A stretch of DNA of 64,000 nt from Terfezia claveryi (lineage: Eukaryota; Ascomycota; Pezizomycetes; Pezizales; Pezizaceae), in the NCBI GenBank assembly GCA_015179025.1, contig WHUX01000049.1, positions 124,001-188,000 on the forward strand, read 5' to 3'. The position numbers and the translations under genes were made by a program. Shown piece by piece: positions 25,990-37,850 of the stretch. A model generated the notes under the pieces. It was given only the letters and a program-made list of their open reading frames with translations, made no database searches and was not told where the DNA came from. Position 1 is the stretch's first letter, and every line of letters starts with the position of its first letter.

Positions 25990-27103
25990 GTTTTTGCGAT
26001 ATGATGCAATGCAAGAATGGCCATTAGAGGGGTTAGAATCTTATCTATATGTTGATGACGTTGGGAATGAATCTGCTTCAGCAGTGCATATATGGGGGAT
26101 TTGCTGAGTTTCCCATTTGATTACTTACGAAGAAGTTGAATTGCCTGCATGCCGCACCTTTCTGTTGTTGTCGATTCATTTTCTTCATGTCGTGCCCACC
26201 ACTTTTATTTTTATTTTTATTTTCTCTCAGATACATACATACCTTCCCTCAATCTTTCCCCTCTTCCCCAGTCCACCGGCCCCCCCCACACCATCCAACA
26301 TGTCTCCATCTTGAGCCCCTCTACACCTCTCCCTGCAATTTTTAGGGCTTTCTCGTTCAATTCTTCTTCATGACCAACTTCCTTGATTTATTCTCTACTT
26401 TGTTTCTTTCTCCCTTTTTTTTTTTGTTTTATGTACGATAGAATTTTTGTCGCTTCTTGATTTGATCGATTACTCGGCATCATGTAGCAGCGATGGTCAA
26501 ACGACGGATAATGGATGATTCCAACAGTCCAGTGAGTCTCTGTCTATTGTAAATTGGAAAAATCCATCGTACTTAAGAAGTAATGTATGATTGTTAAATA
26601 CTTAAGGTTTAGATTCTATAATGTATAACCTATATGCTCTGCTGCCAATCTGATTCACATACGCTACGTGGAGAAACGCATAAAGTAGCCAGAGAGCATT
26701 CGGGGCAGCATTGCAACATAAACACTAAATGTCAAATTACCACAACAAAAAAAACTCCGAAATGTCCCCAACCCACCAAAAACCGGGTCAGATGCCTACT
26801 CCACAATCCCCCCGCGGCCACGGTCAGAGTCATCAACCCTATGTAAATAATACTTACTTAACTACTTTAATACCTCATTAAGCTCTAAGTAGGCCCCGCC
26901 GTATGGAGCCCTTGCTAAAATGACATTGTCAAATCACCACAAAACCTGAAAAAACACTGAAAAAACACTGAAAAAACACCGATGAAAAACGACACCTAGT
27001 AGTGAACCTTAACCGAAAGAGAGATAATGCATGTGTCTGTATGAGGACTAGAAAATGAATATGGAGGCTCTATTTTCCAAAGACCTTGTAAGTCGATGCG
27101 AAT
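25990..27103. other. Intergenic, convergent 3' flanks of B56 and GID7
   Basis: Tail-to-tail spacer. It is T-rich from 26190 to 26460 (TTTTTATTTT runs, CCCC tracts) and AT-rich beyond. It includes a small 11-bp tandem repeat at about 26946-26979. An isolated ATG with a GTGAGT donor-like site at 26493-26523 has no downstream reading frame. No gene is supported. Confidence 0.6.
26946..26979. repeat. Tandem repeat, 3 x 11 bp (CTGAAAAAACA)
   Basis: Three consecutive copies of CTGAAAAAACA, the last slightly degenerate, about 125-160 nt downstream of the GID7 stop codon in GID7 orientation. Probably in the 3' flank, with no visible function. Confidence 0.8.
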
Positions 27104-29278
27104 TCAAAAAACGCCATCGGTGTCTTTGACCTTTCCTTTAGACTGGGATTGCGATGCTTTTGACCATCTGCATGGAGATAATGTGTCAGTCAGTGTACAT
27201 CTATTGAGGGAATAGAAGATATTGGACTTACATCCTAATAAGACGGTCATCACCAGCAGATGCAAAAACGTGGGGGTCCTTGGGATTCCAAGCAACACAG
27301 TTAACCGTTCCGGAATGCCCAGGCAATTTCTCAACCAGATTTCCGTTCTCCCTCTGCCAGACATACACTAAGCTGTCTATTGAGCGTCAGCAGGTATTGA
27401 TGCAGGTGATGTTACCAGAATAATAAGTCACGAACCTTCACTTCCACTGAGCACTAGGTTCTCGTCAGCCCCTCCAAAGCAACTCCTGATCACAAACTCC
27501 TTCTGTTTCTGCCCCGCATATCTTTGAATAAGTCTTGTCGTCTCAATATCGTACAAATGGACCTCCTGTGCCGCCGCCATGTTTATTATCATGTACTTCG
27601 AGTCCCTGCTGACTGCGACAGAAGTGATATCGCTGCCCAGATTGCACTCATATTCCAACTCTCGTGTGATGAAGTTGTATACGTGAACCATTTTGTCGGC
27701 ATCAATCGCTACCAGCCGCTTGCCATCGGGTGTTATAGCAAGATCATATATCCTTGAGCCACTCCATTTGTGGAGCTCTGTCCCTTGTAGGTTCCAAACA
27801 GTAAGGTCCTTATCGTCACTCCCGGTGACAAATGATTGCCCATCGGGAGCCCATGCGCAACATATCACCCTCATTTTGTGTGCATCAATTGTAAGTATGC
27901 ATTGCCCAGACTTTCAAGTCAATTAGCAGTGGGTATTGAGGGAAGAGTCTGAGCAAAAAGTACTCACATGTGAGTCCCAAATCATGGCCTTCTTCTCTGC
28001 GGTCGCTGTCAATAACTTTAAATCGTCGGGGGACCATTGAACATAAGTGACAGCGCTTGGATGTTCCCGAAGTGTATGGATTGGTTCCCATGTCTACTAT
28101 CCACTTAGTAGCTAAACAGTGGTCTATATAAAAGCAATTATATTTCCCTACCTGTGTATCCCACACTATTACGCTGGAGTCTTGACTGGCCGACGCTAGG
28201 CGTGTGCCATCATGAGAGAATTGCAGGAACCAGACTTCATCGCTGTGGTCTGTTAATATCTCAATCGTTGCAAGCGGGAACTGATCCCGTGGGCAACTAT
28301 GATCTGAATATAATGATGGGGAATTCGCAGTGTTATGGTAGAGACACTTTGAAATTTGTGCCTGTTTAACTTGGTGCAAAAGAGATGCTAGACGATGCTC
28401 TGGTATCATAGTTGAAGGTGTTATAGATTCTACAAGAAGCAAATCTTAGCAAAGTTGACTAATAAATAATATTCACTTTTGAATGTTCACTTACTTGAGA
28501 GCTCAGAGAGAAGCTGTTGACGAGACAGACCTTCCGCACCATCCCAGCCAGCATTCTTCCGAAGGTCCTCTGGGCCAACACACATCATCAAACTTCAAGC
28601 CAAAAAAGTCAGTTACCTAATGGCATCAACTCACAAAACGAGACGGTGACCTACCTGGCGAGTGAGTGCAATTTATCCTCATTCTGATTAAGTGGCGTGA
28701 GCTCCGTCCGAAGTACTGAGAGCGCCTTGGTTATGTCCTTGACTTCCAACAACTCCAGGAACTTTTGTTGTCTCATGTAAAATAGAAGTGCCTGTGGATT
28801 AGTGAGGTTAGCAGAACGACGACCATCTCGGTAAGAGCCGGTCGATACATACATTAGTATCCGCGTCTTTATCAATATCAAGGCTAAATAATAACTTTTC
28901 GGCCTTATTCCATTCCCCCTTGAGCACAGCTTGTCTAAAATGAGAAACCTCCGGAGCTTCCAGTGTGTATTCACTATCTTCCTCCAGTTGCATAGCTGCC
29001 CTAGAATAGCCTAGATCCCATAGAGACTGCATAAGAATGCGAGTCACCTCCTCCCTATCATGCCCGAAATAGTCCGAAGTAGGCACTGGTGAGGATAGCA
29101 TAGCGAATGACGACGCAGCAGAGTCGCCCTCTTGCTTCACAAACCCATTGCGGCCGGACGAATCAGTACTGTTGCCGTTCGCCTTTGATACCCCATTCCT
29201 GGTTGCCCCGTTTCTAATGCCCCCAATTGTATTGGGTATTGCCGATTGGGAGCTGGTATTCCCGTTCTCCTGTCTCAT
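27104..29278 (-). CDS. gid7: GID/CTLH E3 ubiquitin ligase subunit Gid7 (WDR26-like)
   Basis: LisH-CTLH-WD40 protein of the GID ligase, which degrades gluconeogenic enzymes in yeast. Exons: 29278-28853, 28791-28655, 28592-28495, 28429-28152, 28093-27968, 27910-27436 (one boundary uncertain by one base), 27376-27232, 27167-27104; 582 residues. The N-terminus is low-complexity (Asn/Gly/Ser). LisH follows (REEVTRILMQSLWDLGYSRA), then CTLH (AVLKGEWNKAEKLLFSLDID through LLFYMRQQKFLELLE), and a propeller with repeats such as DHSDEVWFLQFSHDGTRLAS, HPSAVTYVQWSPDD, MRVICCAWAPDGQSFVTGSD and HSGTVNCVAWNPKDPHVFAS. ATG 29278 is the only possible AUG start nearby: upstream, the minus strand has no ATG in any frame until 30244. 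The frame stays open to about 29575 and encodes plausible sequence including STKRRRTSLYGG, so a non-AUG or upstream-spliced start cannot be excluded. Confidence 0.94.
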
Positions 29279-30241
29279 GGTACTCCTTTGACCGTCAGGA
29301 GACACTGTGAAAGCGGGAGCGGGGCTCTGATTGTTGCCGCCGTATAGGGAGGTACGCCTGCGCTTGGTAGAGTGGCGGGTACCGTGCTCCTGGTATGGGC
29401 GGGATTGTCTAGTAGCCGACGCAGGCGATGTTACGTTCTCTGAATTAATGATATTTCTGGTTTCGAGCTCTGGGGAGTGGGGTTCGCTCTCGGACGAGTA
29501 GAGGTCTGTGAAAGGTCTTCTTGCTGCCAGGACGAACGAGTATGGTGGGTTAAACGGATTGTCAAGTACTGCTCACACTCACAACTCGAAATAAATCGAG
29601 AAGTGGGAGGTGCAGTGGTGGACGATCGCTAAACCGCAGGAATAGTTATAAAAAAGACGGTTGATAAAACCCAAGGTGGTTATTCGCCGTGAGCTGAGCT
29701 TGATACCGACAACACTTGCACTCGAATTCAAGTGTCCTTCAGTTATGCTTGATCTTCAGAGCCTTATTTAGGTTACTTTTGGGTCCAAGGAAACTTTCAG
29801 AAGCTTAGGAGAGTTTGAGCTATCCAGGCGAAACTGTCGCTTCAATGGTAGCAAAGAGTAGAACAGTCCAAACTTTAAGATGACGGCGACCCCACAGTAT
29901 CAACCGGTACCAATTTGAGCCCGACAGGTGTCTTCAGGAGTACAAGATATCCAAGATATGTCGGACTGGAGACTAGTTGGAGCTGTTGTTTGAATGTAAG
30001 CCGGAAGCCGGGACCACGGAGCTTGGCCTATGTCGTTCAAACCTGGAGAGATAACCTTTTAGAAGCACCACAAAAATGATATATCTATCTCTGTCGAGAT
30101 CTTAAAGAGTTCTAGAAGGTGGAGCGCTGCGGGGAGATTTTCGTAACCAACGGAGGATGGCGAGGGACGATAACGGGCAGGATGGGATGGATGTATTGGG
30201 TGAAGTAGGCCTGTTTACCTTTAGCGGAGGTCACTTTCTAA
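29279..30241 (-). promoter_or_regulatory. Probable long ATG-free 5' leader/promoter of GID7
   Basis: For 963 nt upstream of the GID7 ATG the minus strand has no ATG in any frame. The first about 296 nt are also open in the GID7 frame. A long leader with selection against upstream AUGs is the simplest reading; the transcript start is unknown. Confidence 0.45.
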
Positions 30242-32756
30242 CATGGGATCAGAGCAGCTAAACGGAAGACGTACAAGCACGTCTTGAAAGGCCCCACGCC
30301 CGCATGAGATAGGTGAGTAAGTGGCAGCAGGGCCAACTAAGTAGGCAAGCCAGAGTGAGTTCTATGGATTCAAGCAAACAAACAGGGTATCAATGTCCCA
30401 CTTGAAGGTCAAAATCACAGGCGAGCAATTTGCCAGCAGGTGTAGTACATTGCAGTGAGGTTCTTCAAAGTAAGCATGTTGAACGTTGGTTATGTTTTTA
30501 TTTTTTGGACAAGCTCAACGGTACTATACTACACATTAATCATATAGAGTGAGAAATCAATTAGCTATATTTTTATTCATTTCAAGAATCAAGGATGGGC
30601 AATTTTAGCACTGACGAATGTTTGAGGATTATTATAGGAGTTGTAGTTGTAATATGTGGACAAGTCCTGACAGGCTGGGAGGATCTTCTCCAGTTGTACC
30701 CACGATGTTTATCCTCATAAGCCATCTCGACCCTCAACAATATAGATCATTTCAACTTCTTCTACCTCGTATTGGCCTCACCCCTCTATTCTAAAGAACC
30801 TGACATACCCTCGAGTGTTGTCTCATCCTCATCCAATAATAGTCATGGTTGAATCTTGTCTTGAGCCCGCTCATCTCCATATTCAACTTCTGACCATTGT
30901 CTCTTCTTTTCTCCATATCTTCGCGGAAGCGTAGACCACCTTCACAGCTTCCTGGAACCCCTTCTTTGGCATATTTCACGAACCAAACAGAAGGAATCCC
31001 ATCTCACAGCCTAGTGAGTCGAAGCTCTCTTCTGCTTTTCATCAAGCATCTCTGAACGAACTATCACTCGCCATTCTTGAATCGCATACTCTCATACTCG
31101 CCATTGCCTTCCTCCATTGCTGAATACCTACTGTTAGTACTGTTAGCCCTCCATCCCCTAGTATGGCTCTTTTGGCTTCTCAGGCCCTCTGTATTGTAGA
31201 GCCTTCGTTCATATTGGCCCATCCCAGCTATCTATCACAATGCTCCCCAGTGTTGGCGCAATTTCCGGGTGCGTTCTTGATCTCATAGAAGTGATGGAGA
31301 GGGTTGGATATAGTTGTTACGTAACAGCGTCCTTCTCTGGATCCCTAATCTCGTCGTATGGTATACACCAGAGAGGAATGATATATCTTATCCGATTCCA
31401 TACCGTCATAGCATAATACGGTTGAATCGTGAATATGAAGGTTTAGAATTTAGAGGAGCTGCATTCTCAACCAATGGTTTGAGTAGCATGTCGAGGAATG
31501 AAAAAAGTGAATCATAGTAGATTTGAGTACTAGATCATTTTCTAGGTCTGTATATAAGTAGATACAATTGATCTACCAGGGCCAAGGCCACAGGGTCCCA
31601 TATATATCCCATATGTGTGTGGATATCGAGGTGAGGGTAACACCCCTGTTCAGGAAAGTTCGTTCGACTGTACTTCTTCAAGCTAGGGAACATGACAGGT
31701 CTCCGTTGTGATGGCTCGAGGTAACAAAAGCCTGTGGGATAGCGTAGAACTGAGTTTGTTTTCTTCCCCGGCTTTACTGACACATACGAGCTGGTCAACT
31801 TTGCAGTACAGCCTCCCGAGGGTGATAGTTTTCGACATGATCAGCTGCTACACGTTCCAATATAGATCCTGGCCCCGCCATCCTCATGCTCAATGGCAGG
31901 GACAGATGGATGGGACCGGAAGTTCTAATTATCTATGGGAAAAAAATGACATAACGCTGTATGAACCTGGTGAATTCATTTCGCAGGCTCGAAAGAGAAG
32001 TCGAGAGACATATGCACTGTCGTTTCATCTATTCAGAGTGGGAGTTCACGATGCGGAGGTTAACTTTCGAGGCACATATATGAACTTGGCGGAGTCCTTA
32101 AATGTCGTATTATCATCGAGCTAAATTCACGAGAATAGGGTACAGTAATGGGTCAATGGTGTGACACTGGCCTACGACGTCAGCCTCCGAGATCTGCATG
32201 CAAGGAGGGAAATCTACAGCGTGATGAATTACCCATATATTTAGATGGATACAATGCCTTAATCATGGATATTTCACAGAACGCTGAAGGGATCGAGACT
32301 AGCTGAAGGAAAGGATTTCGGACAAACCTCTCAACTACCTCTTTGAGGCAACCGATGACAAGCATCATAATGCTTCTGAACAATTTTATGATTATTGTAC
32401 CTGCTTAACAGTTACGCCCGCTGTTAGTAATTATGGGTTTTTTTTCTCATAGACAATGGGTGACATTCTTGTCATAGAAACACCTATTTGTGGACTAGGT
32501 TCTAACTTGGATTCGATGATCATGAGGATCCTCATCTGGCAGTTAGGCACATTCCCAACGTCTCAGACGACACAGTAATGTAAGCCCAATATCACTAGCC
32601 CAATTCTGACACGCAATCTTCGAATTCCAAGGGCACGTGGAATCGAAGAGGCATTGTTGCGTTCATGGGAGTATATATATTTTGGGAGTGGGAGGGGGCT
32701 GTGGGGCCACGAGGAAGTACAGGGAAGACGGAAGGAGTAGAGGCTGGAAGAAGTTT

Positions 32757-32776
32757 GGGGGGGGGGGGGGGGGGGG
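32757..32776 (+). repeat. Homopolymer G20
   Basis: Uninterrupted run of about 20 G on the plus strand inside an extended purine-rich stretch (32680-32790), about 800 nt upstream of VMA1. Runs of this length can form G-quadruplexes and exclude nucleosomes; neither is shown here. Confidence 0.9.
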
Positions 32777-33577
32777 TGCATAGGGGAAGAAGATGGCATC
32801 AAGGTTAAGTATGCTCTTGCTTTTAGACAATAATAGTATGTGATGATAGTCTAATACTTGGACAATGTCTGGAGGCTCAATCTCCCCTTTAAAACTAAGA
32901 ATATGAAAGAGATCTTGGCGCAAATTTCAGGGTCCTCGAGGGACTTTACGTAAGTAGAATCTTGAGTTACTTCCTCAAACGGCACAATCTCATGCAATAT
33001 GGCCTGAATTGATAACAGACTACAGAGTTGTGTCAGACTAAGAGTTGTGTACATACAAGATTTCGAACTGGGGTGGACCTTGTATTACATATAGGCAAAC
33101 ACTCATGTGACTATTAATCTTCCGTTTCATACTTCGGAAAAATAAGTGTCAACGTTACGACTAAACCTTCGCCAAGCTTCGCAACGTTATGGAGAACTTC
33201 AAAGGTACTTGATCCAACATGTTGATGCCAATGGTACTCTCTAGCTGTCGGTACCACGGCCTGTCTGAGTTTATAGTAGTACATTGACAGCGCTATGACA
33301 ACAACTTGGCTGTCATTAGATGATAAACTAAGGGTCTATGAGTTCCGGCGGGGTCCTCAGGCTAGCAGCGATCTGAAGTGGCATGAGACTACTCTCTAAA
33401 TATTTGGAATTGCTTACTTATACACAATAATATTCGAATCCAAATCGGAACATGCACTTGGAGTTATAGGGATGCCAAGGTATGACGACGGCATGACCCA
33501 GACCACCTGCGTGTTTAGCGTTCACAGCCTTTTGAACCCTACTCACGAAACCCCACTTAATATCCAACAAACAACAA

Positions 33578-36142
33578 ATGGTAAGCTCATATTGAAGTAA
33601 TTAGACTATGGAAGTGCTAATTATATCGTTTCTAGTACAAGAACGCTCAGAAAGAGGCCAGGAAGGTGGAGGAGTTTGCGAAGGAAGGTGACTATGGTAA
33701 GCTTGAGTTTCAGTCTATAGCTAACTTCTCCATAACATATACTAATGCGCGTTATATAGGGTCCATTTTCTCTGTTTCTGGGTGAGAAACCAGCTTGGGG
33801 GAGCTTCCCGCAATTGCAATATGCTAACGAGATCGAGAGTTCAGACCCGTTGTGGTCGCAGAGAACATGATCGGATGTGCTATGTACGAATTGGTACGGT
33901 GAGCCCTACTTAGGCTCCCTGAAAACACTTACTGACGTGTTTTTCCCTCGCAGGTCCGTGTGGGACACGATTCTCTAGTTGGGGAGGTCATTCGAATTGA
34001 AGCAGACAAGGCCACAATCCAGGTTTACGAAGAAACAGGTTGGAATTCATTTACGGGACCCACAAGCTCGAACAACTCTGATTGGATTGGATTATAGCTG
34101 GTGTGACTGTTGGAGACCCAGTGCTTCGAACGGGTAAACCTCTCTCGGTCGAGCTTGGGCCTGGGTTGATGGAGACAATCTATGATGGTATTCAACGCCC
34201 TCTTAAGACAATTCAAGAGATGTCACAAAGTATCTATATACCACGAGGAATTGCCACACCCGCTCTAGACGTCAAGCGCTCATGGGACTTTACCCCCGCG
34301 GATCTCAGAGTTGGGGATCATATTACCGGGGGGGATATTTACGGAAGTGTCTTCGAGAACTCCTTGCTGAACGACCACAAAATTCTACTACCTCCCAGGG
34401 CAAGGGGTACAATTACATATATTGCGGAGAAGGGAAGTTATACATTGGAGGACACTGTTCTTGAAGTTGAGTTTGAGGGCAAGAAACAATCCATTACGAT
34501 GATGCACACATGGCCAGTTCGTGCACCACGCCCTGTGGCGGAGAAGCTTTCTGCAGATCATCCATTCTTGACTGGGCAGAGGGTCTTGGATGCTCTATTC
34601 CCGTGTGTCCAGGGTGGTACTACTGCAATTCCAGGTGCTTTTGGTTGTGGAAAAACTGTTATTTCCCAGGCTGTATCAAAATTCTCAAACTCGGACTGCA
34701 TTATCTACGTTGGTTGTGGTGAGCGCGGTAATGAAATGGCTGAAGTGTTGCAGGATTTCCCTGAAGTGAGTTCTTCATTGTTGAAAATGATTTAGGGATA
34801 TATTACTGATTTCACCAAAGCTCTCCATTGAGATCCATGGTCGAAGGGAGCCTATCATGAAGCGTACCACCCTCGTCGCTAATACCTCAAACATGCCTGT
34901 CGCTGCCCGAGAAGCTTCTATCTATACTGGAATTACCTTAGCGGAGTACTTTCGAGATCAAGGAAAGGACGTTGCCATGATGGCTGACTCCTCCTCTCGA
35001 TGGGCAGAAGCTCTTCGTGAAATTTCCGGGCGTCTCGGAGAAATGCCTGCGGACCAAGGTTTCCCTGCTTACCTAGGCGCAAAACTAGCCAGTTTTTATG
35101 AGCGTGCAGGTAAAGTAAAGGCACTTGGAAGCCCGAATAGAGAAGGAAGTGTAAGCATTGTTGGAGCCGTCAGTCCTCCAGGAGGAGATTTCTCAGATCC
35201 TGTTACTTCTGCCACACTTGGTATTGTGCAGGTCTTCTGGGGTATTACTCATTATTGTCCCACTACATCTGTCTGCGGCTAAGTCAGTTATAGGTTTGGA
35301 TAAAAAGCTTGCTCAGCGGAAGCATTTCCCTTCAGTGAACACAAGTCTTTCTTACAGCAAGTATACAGGAATATTGGACAAGTAGGTCATTAGTGTGTTG
35401 AATTGCTGTCCGATATGGCTAATCGTTCGTAGATTTTATGACAAGAACTATCCAGAATTTCCCAGGCTTCGTGACAGGATCAAGAAATTGTAAGTTCTTT
35501 ATGTATTACCGATTATGAATTCTGACCTTCCCTAGGCTTGCAGACAGTGAAAACTTGGACCAGGTCGTGCAGCTTGTAAGTCTATAGTTCCGTATAGTCA
35601 ACGTTTCCTGAGCTAATTTAAAGACCAGGTTGGTAAATCGGCATTGTCTGACCCAGACAAGATCACATTGGATATTGCTACCCTGATAAAGTATGACTTC
35701 TAGGTCTAGTATGCGACAATCACTAACCTGAGCCTAACAGAGAGGACTTCCTTCAACAGAACGGCTACAGCAAGCATGACCAATACTGCCCGTATGTATT
35801 CCCATCTATTTTATACGATCAGGGCTAATACCCTCCAAATAGTGTCTGGAAGACCCTCTGGATGATGAAGGCCATGATAGGTTACCACGACGAGTCTCAA
35901 AAGGCCGTTGCTCAGGGCGTATCATGGAATAAAATTTGCGAAGCTACAAGCGATATCTCGTACCAATTGAGGTCTATGAAATTCGAGGTTCGTCCGGCCC
36001 TGGAAACATAGCATTCGGGCCTGATGTTGACATACTTCCGCATCTATAGATACCAGATGAGGGCGAGAAAGCCATCACCGCGAGGTACGAGAAGCTAGTG
36101 CAGAACATGATGGAGAAGTTCGCAGGCATCATGGATGATTAG
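33578..36142 (+). CDS. vma1: V-type proton ATPase catalytic subunit A
   Basis: ATP-hydrolysing subunit of the V1 sector, acidifying vacuoles and endosomes. Fourteen exons sum to 1845 nt, 614 residues: 33578-33580, 33636-33696, 33760-33781, 33845-33893, 33954-34038, 34098-34765, 34821-35241, 35294-35381, 35433-35489, 35536-35575, 35639-35700, 35741-35791, 35843-35987, 36050-36142. Exon 1 is just the ATG, followed at once by GTAAGC. The P-loop GAFGCGKT is at residues 253-260, followed by [34 protein letters not shown] and [20 protein letters not shown]. The P-loop is not interrupted by the VMA intein found in S. cerevisiae. The C-terminal region ([17 protein letters not shown]) is typical of the family. 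Confidence 0.97.
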
Positions 36143-36587
36143 GCCGATGTTGGGGCCTCTTCATACGTACATATGGGGTAGGCCAATGCATTAGCGTAGT
36201 GGTGATATGGGGAAGGATAACTACATAGAGGTAGTTTCATTTGGCAGTTATCATTGTCTTGCGGTTTCCAAGAATTTCGCCGTAGGGCTTCCGAGCCATG
36301 TGTCTTGGCGCCTGTCATAGGGCGGGGTCTTGAGAGTTAATACCCGTCTGTGTAGAGCTGGAAATTGTAAATGGAGTTTCAGCCCATTGATTTCTCTTTC
36401 GTTCTAGAATTCGATTTGAGGTTCTGATGTTTTGACTGTTCGTGTATTTAAAACGAACCTTGAGCTTTCGTAGTTACTATGATCCGAAGCTGCAGCCAAC
36501 GTAAGAAATAAGTAAATCGCAACTTTGAACATCCATCCACATCCATGTACCCAATCCTTTTTTGAATTCCAGAATCCACAAAATACA
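36143..36587. other. Short spacer: VMA1 3' flank and MAT2B-like promoter
   Basis: 445 nt between two co-oriented genes. It contains the presumed VMA1 3' UTR and the promoter and leader of the downstream reductase-like gene. No distinct element was recognised. Confidence 0.6.
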
Positions 36588-37850
36588 ATGGCCATAGACA
36601 AGAAAACCATAGTAGTCACTGGAGCTACAGGGCTACTTGGACGACAGGTTGTCAAGGCATTTGAGAAAGAGGGATGGGAGGTTTTTGGAACTGGTATGTG
36701 TTACGAGGTTGAATGGGCTTGCAGATGAGAGACAGCAATTGGCAATTGACAACGGCTGGATAGGATTCTCACGAGCAAAACCCCCGGCGATCAGAAAGGT
36801 GGACGTACAGAATAGAGAAGGGGTAGTGGAGTTGTTGGATGAGGTCAAGTGAGGTTCCCGAGATACTTAAGTAAGGTGCTAACCACTCCATCCATCAGGC
36901 CAAAAGTCGTCATCCACTGCGCCGCCGAGCGCTTCCCCGACAAATGCGAATTCGACCCCGAAGGTGTGAAGAAGCTTAACATCGAAGCCTCACAAATGCT
37001 CGCCGAGGAGACTAAATCTAGGGGGATCTTTCTAATCTACATTTCCACCGACTACGTCTTCGATGGGAAACCCGGCGCCGCTCCGTATGAAGCAGATTCT
37101 AGCCCAAACCCACCGAATTTTTACGGAGAGACTAAGCTCGCTGGGGAGAAGGTTGTGTTGGAAGCGAGTCCCGATGGAGGAGCGGTGGTGTTGAGAGTGC
37201 CGGTGTTGTATGGTGAGGCGGAGCAGAATAAGGAGAGTGCGGTGAATGTATTGCTGGATGCGGTGTATAAGGCGGGGAGTCAGAAGGTGGAGATGGATCA
37301 TTGGTCAATTAGGTATCCGACGTAAGTTGTACTGCGTCAGGTTGAGGCAGAATAGAGATGAAGGTTGGTGGTACTGATGATGTTTGCTGGGCTTTAGGAA
37401 TACGGCAGATGTGGCCCGTGTGCTGAAGGACGTTGCTGTCAAGTACACTCTCTCCGGGGATCGCTCTGCTCTTCCCAGGATCTTGCAGTTCTCCTCTGAG
37501 GATCGTATGACCAAGTATGAGATCTGTCAGATTCTGGCGGAAATAGCAGGCTTGCCATTGGAGAATATGGTTCCTAATGATACCAATGATCCCAACTCCA
37601 CTGGTAAGTATCCATTCGGGCTATGCACCTTAATTGCTGTTTTAAAGATTAGGTACTGATCAGAGATTTGAATGATAGTGGTGAGGCCGTATGATTGCCA
37701 CCTCTCTACAAAGGCGTTGAAGGATCTCGGAATCTCGGTGCAGACTGTGTCATTCAGGGATTGGTGGTATGTGTTCCTTTACCTCCCTTAACTTTGTAAT
37801 TCACTCACACATTTACAGGCAACGAAGTATGAGGGCCTATAAGCACTAGG
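36588..37850 (+). CDS. MAT2B / RmlD-like extended SDR protein
   Basis: 312-residue Rossmann protein of the RmlD-substrate-binding family. The closest known eukaryotic relatives are the regulatory beta subunit of methionine adenosyltransferase (MAT2B) and bacterial dTDP-4-dehydrorhamnose reductases. Exons: 36588-36693, 36764-36848, 36899-37321, 37398-37603, 37679-37766, 37820-37850. Seen: the dinucleotide motif TGATGLLGR (residues 11-19), VIHCAAERFPDKCE, STDYVFDG, and YGETK with Tyr139/Lys143 in the SDR YxxxK position. VIHCAAER-PD resembles MAT2B more than bacterial RmlD. A MAT2B-like role (tuning S-adenosylmethionine synthesis) is an inference from similarity; a free-standing reductase is possible. 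It follows VMA1 by 445 nt on the same strand, with no functional link evident. Confidence 0.85.

Larger units (their letters stand above)
29279..33577. other. 4.3-kb gene-poor divergent interval (GID7 / VMA1)
   Basis: Largest gene-free interval in the window, between divergent GID7 and VMA1. The part next to GID7 (29279-30241) is free of ATG on the minus strand and is probably leader plus promoter. The remainder shows only short open frames with no recognisable family; the longest is 31708-32124 (138 codons). It holds a G20 run at 32757-32776. There is no transposase or reverse transcriptase remnant, tRNA, or long repeat that I can see by eye. Confidence 0.55.

Noticed and set aside
26049..26108. 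Possible C/D-box snoRNA (TGATGA and CTGA about 55 nt apart)
   Set aside because: Flanking bases do not form a terminal stem and no internal C'/D' boxes are seen; the short motifs are common by chance.
26493..26523. ATG followed by a short frame and GTGAGT donor-like site
   Set aside because: No acceptor leads to any open frame of useful length; downstream sequence is AT-rich flank of GID7.
31708..32124. 138-codon plus-strand frame in the GID7/VMA1 gap
   Set aside because: Composition looks random (mixed Trp/Cys/His, no hydrophobic pattern), with no recognisable domain.
34631..34660. Site of the S. cerevisiae VMA1 intein (P-loop region)
   Set aside because: The P-loop GAFGCGKT is continuous with no insertion, so there is no intein here.
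36692..36722. 31-nt intron in the MAT2B-like gene ending at the first CAG
   Set aside because: Too short for an intron here. Using the later TAG at 36763 gives a 70-nt intron and restores the family sequence VFGTGFSRAKPP.
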